Positions 24,674-34,509 of a stretch of 64,000 bases of DNA are shown here, piece after piece. The position numbers and the translations under genes were made by a program. The notes beneath the pieces were generated by a model. The model did not search any database. It worked only from the letters and a program-made list of their open reading frames with translations, and was not told where the DNA came from. How positions within the stretch are numbered: the stretch's first letter is position 1; each line of letters begins with the position of its first letter. Origin of the DNA: Nitrospirota bacterium (lineage in GTDB: Bacteria; Nitrospirota; Nitrospiria; Nitrospirales; Nitrospiraceae); the NCBI GenBank assembly GCA_040755395.1, contig JBFMAX010000001.1:248001-312000 (forward strand), read 5' to 3'.

Positions 24674-25345
24674 TCAGGGAGCCTTGATCTTGTCGGACTT
24701 TTTGCGGAGTTGCTCGACGAGGTCGGCATAGGAAGACGAACGGATGATCTTGGCGAACTGCCCTCGATAGTTATTGACCAGGCTGACACCGTCGATGACC
24801 ACGTCATAGACGCGCCACTCGCCGTTCCTGTTCAGCAGCCGGTAATCCAGCGGAATCTCCGCCTTACCGGACACGATCTTCGTCCGGACTTCGGCGAAGT
24901 CTTTCTCCGTGCGCTCGTTCACGTACTGCACCGGCTCGCCCGAATAGCTCTCGATCTTGTCGGCGTAAGAATTGGTGAGCAGGGTCCGGAAGAGCTGCAC
25001 GAACTCCTGCCGCTCCTGTTCGCTGAGTTGATGCCACGGCGCGCCCAGCGACCGTTTCGACATCTCTTCATAATTGAATCGGTCGCCGACGACCTTCTCG
25101 AGCAGGCGTCTCCGTTCTTCGGCCCGTTCCGGTTTCTTGAGATCCTTGTCGCGGAGAATGCGCAGCACTTCGTCGATCGTACTTTTCACGGCGTCGGTGG
25201 CACCGCCGGCCCAAGCGGATCTGACGCTCCCCATCAGGCCGACCAAGGCAGCCAACACGGCGATCAAGACAACCGCAGGCCGTCCAGCCGACCACCCCAA
25301 CCCCCACCATGTCCTCGGACACGCCCTGATCTGTCTCCGCTCCAT
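24674..25345 (-). CDS. MlaC/Ttg2D-like periplasmic phospholipid-binding protein
   Basis: 223 residues. Hydrophobic N-terminal segment (about 18-45), then the all-helical/beta MlaC fold: 'VKSTIDEVLRIL', 'FNYEEMSKRSLGAPWHQLSE', 'EFVQLFRTLLTNSYADKIES', 'YRLLNRNGEWRVYDVVIDGV'. These proteins shuttle phospholipids (or hopanoids) between the inner-membrane ABC complex and the outer membrane. It follows mlaD by 11 bases. Confidence 0.9.
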   Translation of the reverse strand: MERRQIRACPRTWWGLGWSAGRPAVVLIAVLAALVGLMGSVRSAWAGGATDAVKSTIDEVLRILRDKDLKKPERAEERRRLLEKVVGDRFNYEEMSKRSLGAPWHQLSEQERQEFVQLFRTLLTNSYADKIESYSGEPVQYVNERTEKDFAEVRTKIVSGKAEIPLDYRLLNRNGEWRVYDVVIDGVSLVNNYRGQFAKIIRSSSYADLVEQLRKKSDKIKAP

Positions 25346-25356
25346 CGCTCCCCCCG

Positions 25357-25800
25357 TTATTTCACGTTGCCATGCACGAATTGGCTGACCAGTTCCTCCA
25401 GGTCGAGCCCGGACTCGGTGTCCCGGATCGTCTCCCCCGGCTTGAGCGGCTCTCCGCCGCCGCCGGGGGACAGCGCCATGAATTTCTCCCCGATGATGCC
25501 GCGCGTCTTGATCGACGCGATCGTGTCGGTGTAGAGCGTAACCCCGTCGTTGATCGCAAGAGCCACCAGAGCCCGGTTGTCTTTGAGGGCGATGTCTTTC
25601 ACCCGGCCCACCTCGACGCCAGCGATTTCCACCGATGCGCCGTTCTTCAAGCCCGAGGCGGAGGTGAATTCTGCGAAGACCGTGTAGTTCTGCCCCCCGA
25701 TCACTTCCAGCTTGCCCAACTTGATCGAGAGATACGCCAGGCAGGTGATCCCAATCAACACGAAAACGCCGACGACCAGTTCTAATTTGGCTTTATCCAT
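25357..25800 (-). CDS. mlaD: MlaD-like MCE-domain lipid transport protein
   Basis: 147 residues. One N-terminal membrane helix (about 8-26) and one MCE domain (about 38-118) with 'FTSASGLKNGASVEIAGVEV' and 'ASIKTRGIIGEKFMALSPG'. Members form a hexameric ring on the periplasmic side of the MlaFE transporter. The C-terminus 'DLEELVSQFVHGN' is a short amphipathic helix. Part of the mlaE-F-D-C run. Confidence 0.93.
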   Translation of the reverse strand: MDKAKLELVVGVFVLIGITCLAYLSIKLGKLEVIGGQNYTVFAEFTSASGLKNGASVEIAGVEVGRVKDIALKDNRALVALAINDGVTLYTDTIASIKTRGIIGEKFMALSPGGGGEPLKPGETIRDTESGLDLEELVSQFVHGNVK

Positions 25801-25874
25801 GTCTTGGCCTCGTTAGCTGCTCCTTGCAAATCGTTCACCGCGGTCAATCTGGGCCAGCAACAGACCAGTCACGT

Positions 25875-26642
25875 TTAACGATTCACGTTTAACGATACGA
25901 TCCCGCCGACGGAAATAAACTCGCGAATGCCCGGGTCCTCAATGCGCTGAAACTCGGCTGCGGGCGCCATGGCCGCGATCTTGCCCTCCTTCAGCATCGC
26001 CACCCAGTCGGAAATGCCGAAGATCTCCGGAATCTCGTGACTGACCATCACCGCCGTAAACCCAAAGGTCCGTTGCATGCCGGTGATCAAGTCGTGAATC
26101 TGTTTCGCCATGAGTGGATCGAGCCCGGTCGTCGGTTCGTCGAACAGGATAATTTCCGGCTCCATCACCAAGGCCCTCGCCAAGCCCGCCCGTTTTTTCA
26201 TCCCGCCGCTCAATTCAGCCGGATACTTGTGTCCCATGCCGGCCAGGCCCACCTGCTCGAGCTTTTCATTGACCCGGCGGGTCACATCCGGACCTTTCAG
26301 CCGCAGTTTTTCCCGGAGCGGAAACGCGACGTTCTCAAACACCGTCAAGGAATCGAAGAGCGCCGCGCCCTGGAACAGCATGGCGAATCGCTTGCGCACC
26401 TCGTTGAGCGCCTTCCCGCGCAACCGCGAGATCTCCACGCCGTCGACCCAGACCTCGCCGCGATCGGGTTGGAGCAGGCCGATCATATGCTTGAGCAGGA
26501 CGCTTTTCCCCTCGCCGCTCCGCCCGATGATCGTCGTCAGCTTGCCCTTGGGAACGTCCAGATCGACGCCCCGCAGGACCGGTTGACCGCCGAGGGTTTT
26601 TTCAACGCCGATGAGTTTAATCATGGGCAACGAATCGCTCAT
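25875..26642 (-). CDS. mlaF: MlaF-like ABC transporter ATP-binding protein
   Basis: 255 residues. Walker A 'GRSGEGKSVLLKH', signature 'ELSGGMKKRAGLARAL' and Walker B 'EIILFDEPTTGLDP' with the H-loop 'VSHE' are complete. Powers lipid transport with MlaE. An ATG six codons further in (MIKLIG) could be the true start because neither has a strong ribosome site. The 74-base gap to mlaD contains repeated ACGTTTAACG words (25868-25903), and the gap to mlaE contains AGCTATTAGC-type words. Confidence 0.93.
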   Translation of the reverse strand: MSDSLPMIKLIGVEKTLGGQPVLRGVDLDVPKGKLTTIIGRSGEGKSVLLKHMIGLLQPDRGEVWVDGVEISRLRGKALNEVRKRFAMLFQGAALFDSLTVFENVAFPLREKLRLKGPDVTRRVNEKLEQVGLAGMGHKYPAELSGGMKKRAGLARALVMEPEIILFDEPTTGLDPLMAKQIHDLITGMQRTFGFTAVMVSHEIPEIFGISDWVAMLKEGKIAAMAPAAEFQRIEDPGIREFISVGGIVSLNVNR

Positions 26643-26711
26643 ATCCGGTAGCAAGCAGCGGGGCATCCGGAACCCCGGCTATTAGCTGCTCGCTATTAGC
26701 TGTCAGCACAC

Positions 26712-27482
26712 CTATAGGAGCACCGACGTGAGGAAATAATCCCAGACCAGAATCAGCACGGACGACAGGACCACGGCTTCGGTGGTCGCCCGGCCGAGCC
26801 CCTCGGCGCTCATCCTCGTATAAAACCCTTTATAACAGCAGACCCAACTGACGATCAGCCCGAAACTGATCGATTTCAGAATCCCGCCGTAGACATCTTT
26901 CCATTCCACCGCCGACTCGATCGAACTCCAATACGAGCCTTCGTTCACGCCCAGCAGTTCGACCCCGACCAGATAGCCGCCGTAGATCCCCACCACGTCG
27001 AAGATCGCCACGAGCAACGGCACCCCGATCAGTCCCGCCACCAGTTTCGGCGCGATCAGGTACTGCAGCGGATTGATGGCCATCGTGTCGAGGGCGTCGA
27101 TCTGTTCGGTGATGCGCATGATCCCGATCTCGGCGGTCATGGCGGACCCGGCCCGCGCCGTCACCATCAGGGACGCCAGCACCGGCCCCAATTCCCGGAT
27201 CATGCTCAGCGCGACGGCCGATCCCAACAAGGCCTCCGATCCGAACTTTCGGAGCGTGTAGTAGCCTTGCAAGCCCAGCACCATGCCGGTAAAGGCGGCC
27301 GTAAGCACCACCACGAACGTCGATTTGTACCCGATAAAGTGGAGCTGTTTGACGATCTGGAACAGGCGGAACGGCGGCCGCGCGAGCCACGCGAACGAGG
27401 CGAGGACAAACAGCAGCATACGCCCCATCTCCTGCACAATGAAAAGCGTGGTCCGCCCGATTTTCTCGATCGCCTGCGCCAT
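26712..27482 (-). CDS. mlaE: MlaE-like ABC transporter permease
   Basis: 256 residues with five to six membrane helices. The MlaE family signature is present: 'GMVLGLQGYYTLRKFG', 'VARELGPVL'-like 'MIRELGPVLASLMVTARAGS' and 'EIGIMRITEQIDALDTMAIN'. It forms the inner-membrane channel of the lipid transporter. It follows hpnG by 33 bases, which joins hopanoid synthesis genes and lipid transport in one transcription unit. Confidence 0.94.
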   Translation of the reverse strand: MAQAIEKIGRTTLFIVQEMGRMLLFVLASFAWLARPPFRLFQIVKQLHFIGYKSTFVVVLTAAFTGMVLGLQGYYTLRKFGSEALLGSAVALSMIRELGPVLASLMVTARAGSAMTAEIGIMRITEQIDALDTMAINPLQYLIAPKLVAGLIGVPLLVAIFDVVGIYGGYLVGVELLGVNEGSYWSSIESAVEWKDVYGGILKSISFGLIVSWVCCYKGFYTRMSAEGLGRATTEAVVLSSVLILVWDYFLTSVLL

Positions 27483-27515
27483 TAGCGGATGCCTCGCTGT
27501 CCTGCCGTCGTGCGG

Positions 27516-28271
27516 CTACTCCCGAAGCGCGTCGAAAAACTTGCCATAGAAGACCGTCAACCGCGCCGCCGCCTCGGCGCTCTGCGTCCGCAGTCGATGA
27601 AGGCCCGCGAGACTCGACGGATGGGCCATCACCATCGCGAAGCCGCGAAGCCAACCGGCCGGCCGCAGGAACAGATTGAAGTCGAGCGGAAGATCCTCGT
27701 CCACAAGGTCAGACGCGGCCCGGGCGATCATGAAGGGCACCCGGCGCAAGTGAGCCGACTCGGCGATCGCTGCACTTTCCATATCCGACGCGACCCCGCC
27801 GGTGGCCGCCGCGACCTCCCGCTTGTGTTCGGCGCGCCACAATACGCGGGACACGGTGACAAATCGCCCGGAGCGAGACGTCGGTGCGACCTCCCGCGCC
27901 GCTTGCAAGGCCATGTCACGGTAGTCGCTCGAACAGACGAAGGATGAGGAGGAAAGAGGGGAAGACCGGGCTCCACCGTGCAGGATCACATCGGTCCCGA
28001 TCAACAGGTCACCGACCCGCGCGGAGGACAAGGCACAAGCGAACCCGGCCGAGATGACCAACTCGAACGGATACGCCGCCAGCGCCTCCCGACTGGCGGC
28101 GCCGGCTTGATCGATCCCCACGCCCGTTTGGATGAGTCGTACCCGAACACCGCCTCGTCGTCCCACGACACCGTGGAAGGCTCCCGTTCGCTCCTGCTTG
28201 TCAACAGCGACGGCCTCCCGAACCGCGTTAAACTCCCACCGGGTTGCGACGAACACGCCGACCTGCTTCAA
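27516..28271 (-). CDS. hpnG: hopanoid-associated nucleoside phosphorylase
   Basis: 251 residues of the PNP/MTAN fold. HpnG removes adenine from adenosylhopane and leaves a phosphoribosyl-hopane, the step after HpnH. Visible: 'GVGIDQAGAASREALAAYP', 'LVISAGFACALSSARVGDLL' and the substrate-side 'ASDMESAAIAESAHLRRVPF' containing the Glu of the ribose pocket, then 'RAASDLVDEDLP'. Directly follows shc (21 bases). Confidence 0.9.
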   Translation of the reverse strand: MKQVGVFVATRWEFNAVREAVAVDKQERTGAFHGVVGRRGGVRVRLIQTGVGIDQAGAASREALAAYPFELVISAGFACALSSARVGDLLIGTDVILHGGARSSPLSSSSFVCSSDYRDMALQAAREVAPTSRSGRFVTVSRVLWRAEHKREVAAATGGVASDMESAAIAESAHLRRVPFMIARAASDLVDEDLPLDFNLFLRPAGWLRGFAMVMAHPSSLAGLHRLRTQSAEAAARLTVFYGKFFDALRE

Positions 28272-28292
28272 TCGGCCTCCCGGGGATCCGGA

Positions 28293-30464
28293 CTATTCAA
28301 ACCGAAAGCGTCCTGTCTCGCGAGCGTGTTGGCGCAATTCGTCGGCCCTCGTGCGACCGCGGGTTCTGAGATTGCGGTACATGGCAAGGGCCCAGAACGG
28401 GAAATACTGGCAGTACCAGTGGTAACGGAGATAGAACACGCGAGGGAATCCGGTGCCCGTGTGGCGGATCTCCTCCCATGAACCGTCTTTGAGCTGCTGC
28501 CGAATGAGGTAGTTGATTCCCCGCACCACACTGAATGAATCGGTTGCGCCGGCGGCCATCAACGCCATCAGCGCCCAGGCGGTCTGCGACGGCGTGCTGT
28601 CCCCTTTTCCGCTGTACGCGGGATCGGCATAGGAGAGGCAGGATTCACCCCATCCGCCGTCCGGGTTCTGTTTCGATTCCAACCAGGCCACTGCGCGGCG
28701 GATATAGGAAGCCGTGAGGTCCTCTCCGATCGCCCGTAAACCGGCCAGCACGGACCACGTGCCGTAGATATAGTTGACGCCCCACCGGCCGTACCAACTG
28801 CCGTCCGGCTCCTGTTCCCGCCTCAAGAACTCCAAGGCCGGCGCCGCCGCCGGATGGCTTCTGTCATAGCCGAGCGTGCCCAGCATTTCCAGGCAGCGGC
28901 CCGCCAAATCCGCCGTGCTGGGATCGAGCAGCGCCCGGTGATCGGCGAATGGAATGTAGTTGAACACGATGCGGTTGTTGTCCTTGTCGTAGGCCCCCCA
29001 TCCCCCGTCGGATCCCTGCATGGCCATGACCCAGCGGTAGCCGCGACGAATCGACTCCCTCTGCCTCGCTTCGTCCGCCATACGCAGTTTGGAGAGCGCC
29101 ATGATCACCACGGCGGAATCATCCACGTCGGGATACAGCTCGTTCTCAAATTGAAAATACCAGCCGCCCGGTTCGGCCTGAGGCGAGGAGACCTGCCAGT
29201 CTCCCGCCATCCTGGTCTGGCGGGCCATCAGCCAGGCGGCGGCCTTCTGCAAGGACGGATGGTCCTGCGGCAGCCCGGCCTCGACCAAGGCGTTCATCAA
29301 CAGCGAGGTATCCCACACCGGCGAGAAACAGGGCTGCAAATGCAACGCTTCGACCCGCTCTCCGTTCTCGCTCACGGTGTCGTAGACTTCGAGCTCTTCA
29401 ATTTCCCGCAGGGCTTTGACCACCAGAGGATCGTCAACGTCGCGCCCCAGGCAGTGCAGCGCCACGACGGAGTTGGCCATGGCCGGGTAGATTGCGCCGA
29501 GCCCGCCGCTGCCCTGGATATGGGCCAGCATCCAGTCGGCCGCTTTTTGCAACGCCTTCTGACGCAACCACGCGATCGGCAGGCGATCATAGAGCTTCAG
29601 CACGGCATCCAGCGTGATGAAGACGTTCCGCCAGGTAAACCAGGCCGCATCTTTCTTGAGCGGGGGGACGTCCCGATAGTCGATGAGATGGCGCGGCGTC
29701 GTATACAACTCGTCGAGGCCCTGCTCGGCCGGAATCCGGCAAACCGGCCGGTGCGCGAACACGATCAGCAGGGGAATCAACACGGCGCGCGACCAATACG
29801 AAATCGCGTAAACACTGAAGTAGAACCGCTTGGGGAGCAGCATGATCTCCGGCGGCATGCTCGGAATGCCCCGCCAGTCGTATTGATCGAAGAGCGCGAG
29901 GGCGATTTTCGTGAACACGTTGGCCGCGACCACGCCCCCGAGCGCGAGAATGCATGCCCGCGCACGGACCAGGCACGGGTCGTTGGCGGGCACGCCGCAT
30001 AATTTCAGCGCAAAGTAGGCCTTGACGGAGGCGCTGATGTCGGGCGGGCCGCCGTAGTAGATCGGCCAGCCGCCGCCGGGCAATTGGGCGGCTTTCAAGT
30101 ACCGGACGGCCTTGCGTTCGCGTTCCGGGTCCACGACGCCTAGGAAGCGCCGCAACATGATGTATTCCGAGGTGAGCGTCGTGTCGGCTTCGAGCTCCGC
30201 CACCCAGAAGCCGTCGGCGGCATGCTGGCGGGCGAGGAACCAGGCTTGACTGCGGCGGATCGCTTCGTCGATCGAGTCGAGTTGGCTGAATGTCTGGCCG
30301 GATGAACGGCGCATCGTCGCATCGGTCGAGGTCGCGCCGGACTTGTCGGACACCAGCCGGAGCGCCGGTCCTCTGGAACGATCGCCCGCCGTTTTGAGCC
30401 TCCCAGGTACGGCGGCGAACAAGCTGTCAGAGAGGCGATTGAGCAATGCCCGAATCAGTCCCAT
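28293..30464 (-). CDS. shc: squalene-hopene cyclase
   Basis: 723 residues, about 70 longer than typical because of an N-terminal extension (residues 1-60). Converts squalene to hopene in one step at the inner membrane. The catalytic DxDD is seen at 446-449 (YPDVDDSAVV). Several QW repeats are present, e.g. 'LPGGGWPIYYGG', 'QGSDGGWGAYD', 'EQEPDGSWYGRWG', 'KQNPDGGWGES' and 'QLKDGSWEE'. Upstream in the same direction is smc (199-base gap), downstream hpnG. Confidence 0.96.
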   Translation of the reverse strand: MGLIRALLNRLSDSLFAAVPGRLKTAGDRSRGPALRLVSDKSGATSTDATMRRSSGQTFSQLDSIDEAIRRSQAWFLARQHAADGFWVAELEADTTLTSEYIMLRRFLGVVDPERERKAVRYLKAAQLPGGGWPIYYGGPPDISASVKAYFALKLCGVPANDPCLVRARACILALGGVVAANVFTKIALALFDQYDWRGIPSMPPEIMLLPKRFYFSVYAISYWSRAVLIPLLIVFAHRPVCRIPAEQGLDELYTTPRHLIDYRDVPPLKKDAAWFTWRNVFITLDAVLKLYDRLPIAWLRQKALQKAADWMLAHIQGSGGLGAIYPAMANSVVALHCLGRDVDDPLVVKALREIEELEVYDTVSENGERVEALHLQPCFSPVWDTSLLMNALVEAGLPQDHPSLQKAAAWLMARQTRMAGDWQVSSPQAEPGGWYFQFENELYPDVDDSAVVIMALSKLRMADEARQRESIRRGYRWVMAMQGSDGGWGAYDKDNNRIVFNYIPFADHRALLDPSTADLAGRCLEMLGTLGYDRSHPAAAPALEFLRREQEPDGSWYGRWGVNYIYGTWSVLAGLRAIGEDLTASYIRRAVAWLESKQNPDGGWGESCLSYADPAYSGKGDSTPSQTAWALMALMAAGATDSFSVVRGINYLIRQQLKDGSWEEIRHTGTGFPRVFYLRYHWYCQYFPFWALAMYRNLRTRGRTRADELRQHARETGRFRFE

Positions 30465-30663
30465 ACTGTCCTTGGAACGACGGAGATGGCAGGAAGAAAG
30501 CGAACTACAGGATCAACCTACCAAGCAGCGGCAGAAGAAGCCGGACAGGTCGGCGCACCCGTCATCCAGCGGCTTATAACAAACAAGCTACACGAAGTCA
30601 AGCGAAGGGACTCGGAACTGCCCTGAACTACGAGCTTTTTCCGCCTCTCTCGGCGGATAGCGG

Positions 30664-33600
30664 TCAGGCCGGCTGCAGATCGGCCAGGCGGACGGAGACC
30701 AGCTTGGAGACGCCCGGCTCTTCCATGGTCACGCCGAACAGGGAATCGGCCACCGACATCGTGCGTTTATTGTGCGTGATCACGATGAACTGGGCGGTCC
30801 GAGCCAATTCCTCCAGTACGACCGTGAAACGCCCGATGTTTTCTTCGTCCAACGGCGCGTCGATCTCGTCCAGAATGCAGAATGGCGTCGGCCGGATGAG
30901 GAAGCTCGCGAACAGCAACGCCATGGCCGTCAACGTCTTCTCTCCGCCCGACAGCATCGTGATGCTCTTCAGTCGTTTCCCCGGCGGCTGCGCGACGATG
31001 TCCACGCCCGGCTCCTGGTTCGTTCCCGGCTCGGCCCCTTCCGGCGGCGGTTCGTCCACCAAGACCAGCTCCGCGCGGCCCCCGGGGAAGAACTGCGCGA
31101 AGACCTCGCCGAACTTCTCCTGCAGCTCATTGAACGTAGCCAGGAACATGTCTTTCGTCGTGCGATTGATCCGGTGGATGATCTGCTTGAGCGAGCCGAT
31201 GGAGTTGGAAAGATCCTGTTCCTGCTCCGTGAGAAAACGATAGCGCTCCTCCAACTCCCGGTGCTCCTCGATGGCGGCAAGATTGATGGGCCCCATCCGA
31301 TCCAGGCGATCGCGGATTTTCTGCAATTGCTGCCGCCGTTCTTCAGCCGTGGCCGCAGGGGGTTCGCCTGCCGTGGGAACGGACCCGGATTCGTCGCCTC
31401 CCGCTTCCCGGCACTCGAGCACCGACGCGGGCGCGAGCTGATAGGTGCCGATCAGCGTGCTCTCCACGGCTGCAAGCTGCGTTTTCAGTTCGGCGCGCCG
31501 GACCTCCGCCGTCATCCGTAATTCCCGGATGGATGCGAGCGCCTGCCGGACCTCGGCCAACGCCTGTTCGAGGCGCCGGGCCGCGCCCATTTCCTCGGCC
31601 TGACGCTCCTGCGCCGCGATCAACTCGGCTTTGATCCGGCTCACAGCCCGTCCCAGTTCCTGGCACAACGCGTCCTGCCGTTCGCACTCCCGCCGGCTCT
31701 GTTGCCGCGACGCCTCCAACTCCGCGACCTGTTGATCGAGCGCCGACCGGTGAATTTTCGCCGCCTCCTGCCGATCCAGAAGCCGGGCCAAATCGGTTTC
31801 CGCATGGGCTCGGCGCGCGCGCAATCCTTCCACCGCCAAACGCGCGTCGGTGAGCCGGTGTTGCAACGCCAGGCTCTCTTCCTCGATTTCTTCGAGCCTC
31901 GCTTTCAGTCCGGCCAGCGCCGCCTCCTGTTCCACCTTGTCCTGAACGTCGCGCGCCAGGCGTTCGTGCATCGACCGGATCTCGGCCTCGATGCCCTGTC
32001 GCTCCTCTCGCCCGCGTTCAAGCTCGGCCGCGATCGCTTCGGCGCGCCGATCGAGTTCGGCGAAGCTTTGTCGCAGACCCGCTTCGTCTTTGACCAGCGA
32101 CAGCGCCAGCATATCCGCTTCACGTAACGCATCGGCCAGCCGCTGCTCATCGTCGCGCAAAGCCGCCAGTCGCGCAGCGAGGTCCTCTCGCCGACGGCGG
32201 ATCGTTTCGACGGCGCCGACCAATTCTTCGCGCCGGGCCGCGAGTTGCCGGACTTCCCGCCGGCGCTGCAACAAGCCCGTATCTGAACCGGCTCCTCCGC
32301 CCGTGATCACACCGGCCGCATCCACGATCTCTCCGGCCAAGGTGACCAACGTCGGCCCGTCGGGGGCGGCCCACCGGTGGCGTTCCCATACCCGGACCGC
32401 CGTCTCCAACGCGTCGACGATGACAACGCCGTCGAGCAGGCACGCGCAGGTCGCGGCGGAACCGGCCGGCGCCTGGACCAGGTCGAGCGCCCGCCCGATC
32501 ACGCCCGGCTCTCCGGCGAGAGCCGGCCACCAGGCGTGAACCCGGTCCGCCGACCAGCGCGGCTGCCGCGGAATAAACGCGCCCCGTCCGAGGTCTTTTT
32601 GGCGGAGAAACTCCACGGCCCGGCACGCAACGGACGGGTGGTCGACGAGCCAGCCTCGCACCCGCTCGCCCAGGACCGCCTCGATCGCTCGATCGAGTCC
32701 TTGGGGCACCGCCAGCCATTCGACGATCGCCTCTCGCACGCCCTCGCAAGTCCTGAGCGCGGTGCCTTCCTCTCCCTGCCGCCCGTAGCCCATCTCCTCC
32801 CGAACGACGCCTTCCAGAGTCCGCAACCGGGAATCGGTCGCCGTGAACTCCTCCAGCCGCCGGCTGAGGAGTTGTTCCGTCTCCGCCAGCTCCGTCGTCA
32901 CCCGCTCGGCTTCCGCGACGGCTTCCTGGCGGGCGCGTTGGAACTCCAGCCGCCGGTCTTCGTTCTCTCGCCCTTGAGCCTGCAGTCCTCGGGCTTTCTC
33001 CAGCAGCGCGGTCCTCTCGCGATCGATCTCGACCTGCTCGCCGGTCAGCCGTTCCGCGCGCCGAGTTGTCTCGCGTTCCCGCTCCGCCAACTGCGTCAGC
33101 GCATGCTCCCCGCCGGTCACACGGACCGTCAATTGCAAAATATCTTGCCGCAACCGCTCTTCCTCCGATTCGACCGTCGATCGCTGCTCCGACGCCTGCC
33201 GCACGGCGGCTTCCAACTCAGCAAGCCGGCCCGTCCGCTCGGCTATTTCCGCATCGCATTCGGAAAGCGTGAGGCGCAACCGATCCGCTTCCGCCGAAGC
33301 GCGATTTTGCTCCTCGGCCAGCCGCTGTATCTCGTGAGCGGCCTGGGCTTGCTGCTGTTCGTATAGCCCGATCCGGTTTTGTTCCACTTCCGCCGCCGCC
33401 AGCGCCCGCGCCTGTTGCTGCTCCGTCTGCCCCAACGCTTCCCGGAGACGATTGATCGCCTCTCCGCTCTCCAACACGCCGAGCTTGACCGTTTCCAACT
33501 CGGTGCTCAGCCGGGCTTGCTCGGCCGTCTGCGCCGACTCCCTGACTTCCAGACCGCCGACCTCCTCCTCGATCACGTTCAGGCCGGCTCGCAGAGTCCG

Positions 33601-34329
33601 ATATTCGTCGGCGAGGAGTCGAATTTCCAACGCCCGTGCTTCTTGCTGGAGCGCTTGAAAGGACCGCGCCTGTCTCGCCTGCCGTTCGAGGGAATTGAGC
33701 TGTTTTTTCACCTCCGCGATGATGTCCCGCACCCGCAGCAGGTTCTGCTGGGTCGTCTCGAGCTTGCGGAGCGCCTCGGCTTTCTGTTTTTTGTAGCGGA
33801 CGATGCCGGCCGTTTCCTCGATCAATTCGCGCCGATCCTGCGGCGAGGCGTTCAAGATCTGATCGATCCGGCCCTGTTCGATCACCGTATGCCCCTTTGA
33901 CCCGGCCCGGGTGTCCAGGAGAAGACTCCGAATGTCCTTAAGCCGACAGGGCGTCTTGTTGATCAAATATTCGCTCTCGCCGTTCCGATAGAGTCGCCTC
34001 GTGATCATCAGCTCCTGGTACTCGTGCAGCCGGCCCGGCAGGCCGGCGACCACATCCGGCGCCAGGCCGCCGAGCCCGCCGATGACCAGCGATACTTCCG
34101 CCATCCCCAGCGGCTTCCGGAGTTCGGTCCCGTTGAAGATGACATCTTCCATCCGCTCGCTCCGGAGCGTCTTGGTGCTCTGCTCGCCCAACACCCACAA
34201 GATGGCGTCGACCACGTTGCTTTTCCCGGCCCCATTGGGACCGACGACGGCGGTGATCCCGCTGGGAAATTGAATCTTGGCCTCGGCAAACGACTTAAAC
34301 CCGACCATCTCCAAGGACTTCAGGTACAT
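30664..34329 (-). CDS. smc: chromosome segregation SMC ATPase
   Basis: 1221 residues, normal full length. Walker A 'GPNGAGKSN' at 30-38, a first coiled coil (about 170-500), hinge domain (about 520-680, 'VLGERVRGWLVDHPSVACRA', 'VITGGGAGSDTGLLQRRRE'), second coiled coil (about 700-1020), then the ABC signature 'LSGGEKTLTAMALLFA' and Walker B 'FCILDEIDAPLDEENIGRF'. Acts with ScpA/ScpB (not in the window) to compact and separate chromosomes. Its place between ispH and the hopanoid genes has no obvious functional meaning. Confidence 0.97.
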   Translation of the reverse strand: MYLKSLEMVGFKSFAEAKIQFPSGITAVVGPNGAGKSNVVDAILWVLGEQSTKTLRSERMEDVIFNGTELRKPLGMAEVSLVIGGLGGLAPDVVAGLPGRLHEYQELMITRRLYRNGESEYLINKTPCRLKDIRSLLLDTRAGSKGHTVIEQGRIDQILNASPQDRRELIEETAGIVRYKKQKAEALRKLETTQQNLLRVRDIIAEVKKQLNSLERQARQARSFQALQQEARALEIRLLADEYRTLRAGLNVIEEEVGGLEVRESAQTAEQARLSTELETVKLGVLESGEAINRLREALGQTEQQQARALAAAEVEQNRIGLYEQQQAQAAHEIQRLAEEQNRASAEADRLRLTLSECDAEIAERTGRLAELEAAVRQASEQRSTVESEEERLRQDILQLTVRVTGGEHALTQLAERERETTRRAERLTGEQVEIDRERTALLEKARGLQAQGRENEDRRLEFQRARQEAVAEAERVTTELAETEQLLSRRLEEFTATDSRLRTLEGVVREEMGYGRQGEEGTALRTCEGVREAIVEWLAVPQGLDRAIEAVLGERVRGWLVDHPSVACRAVEFLRQKDLGRGAFIPRQPRWSADRVHAWWPALAGEPGVIGRALDLVQAPAGSAATCACLLDGVVIVDALETAVRVWERHRWAAPDGPTLVTLAGEIVDAAGVITGGGAGSDTGLLQRRREVRQLAARREELVGAVETIRRRREDLAARLAALRDDEQRLADALREADMLALSLVKDEAGLRQSFAELDRRAEAIAAELERGREERQGIEAEIRSMHERLARDVQDKVEQEAALAGLKARLEEIEEESLALQHRLTDARLAVEGLRARRAHAETDLARLLDRQEAAKIHRSALDQQVAELEASRQQSRRECERQDALCQELGRAVSRIKAELIAAQERQAEEMGAARRLEQALAEVRQALASIRELRMTAEVRRAELKTQLAAVESTLIGTYQLAPASVLECREAGGDESGSVPTAGEPPAATAEERRQQLQKIRDRLDRMGPINLAAIEEHRELEERYRFLTEQEQDLSNSIGSLKQIIHRINRTTKDMFLATFNELQEKFGEVFAQFFPGGRAELVLVDEPPPEGAEPGTNQEPGVDIVAQPPGKRLKSITMLSGGEKTLTAMALLFASFLIRPTPFCILDEIDAPLDEENIGRFTVVLEELARTAQFIVITHNKRTMSVADSLFGVTMEEPGVSKLVSVRLADLQPA

Positions 34330-34509
34330 CCGCAGACCTCCCTACCACTCCCGTTGCCGGCGACCCCGGTCAGCCGCGAGTTTCGGCCCTTGTAACACAG
34401 CCATAGGTGGAAAATCAAAGCAGAAATACCGTATGGGGTGGATGGAGAGAAAGCCCGCCACTATTTGTAGTGGACGGTCAAAGGTCGAGGGCCAGGGAAC
34501 CTGAACCGG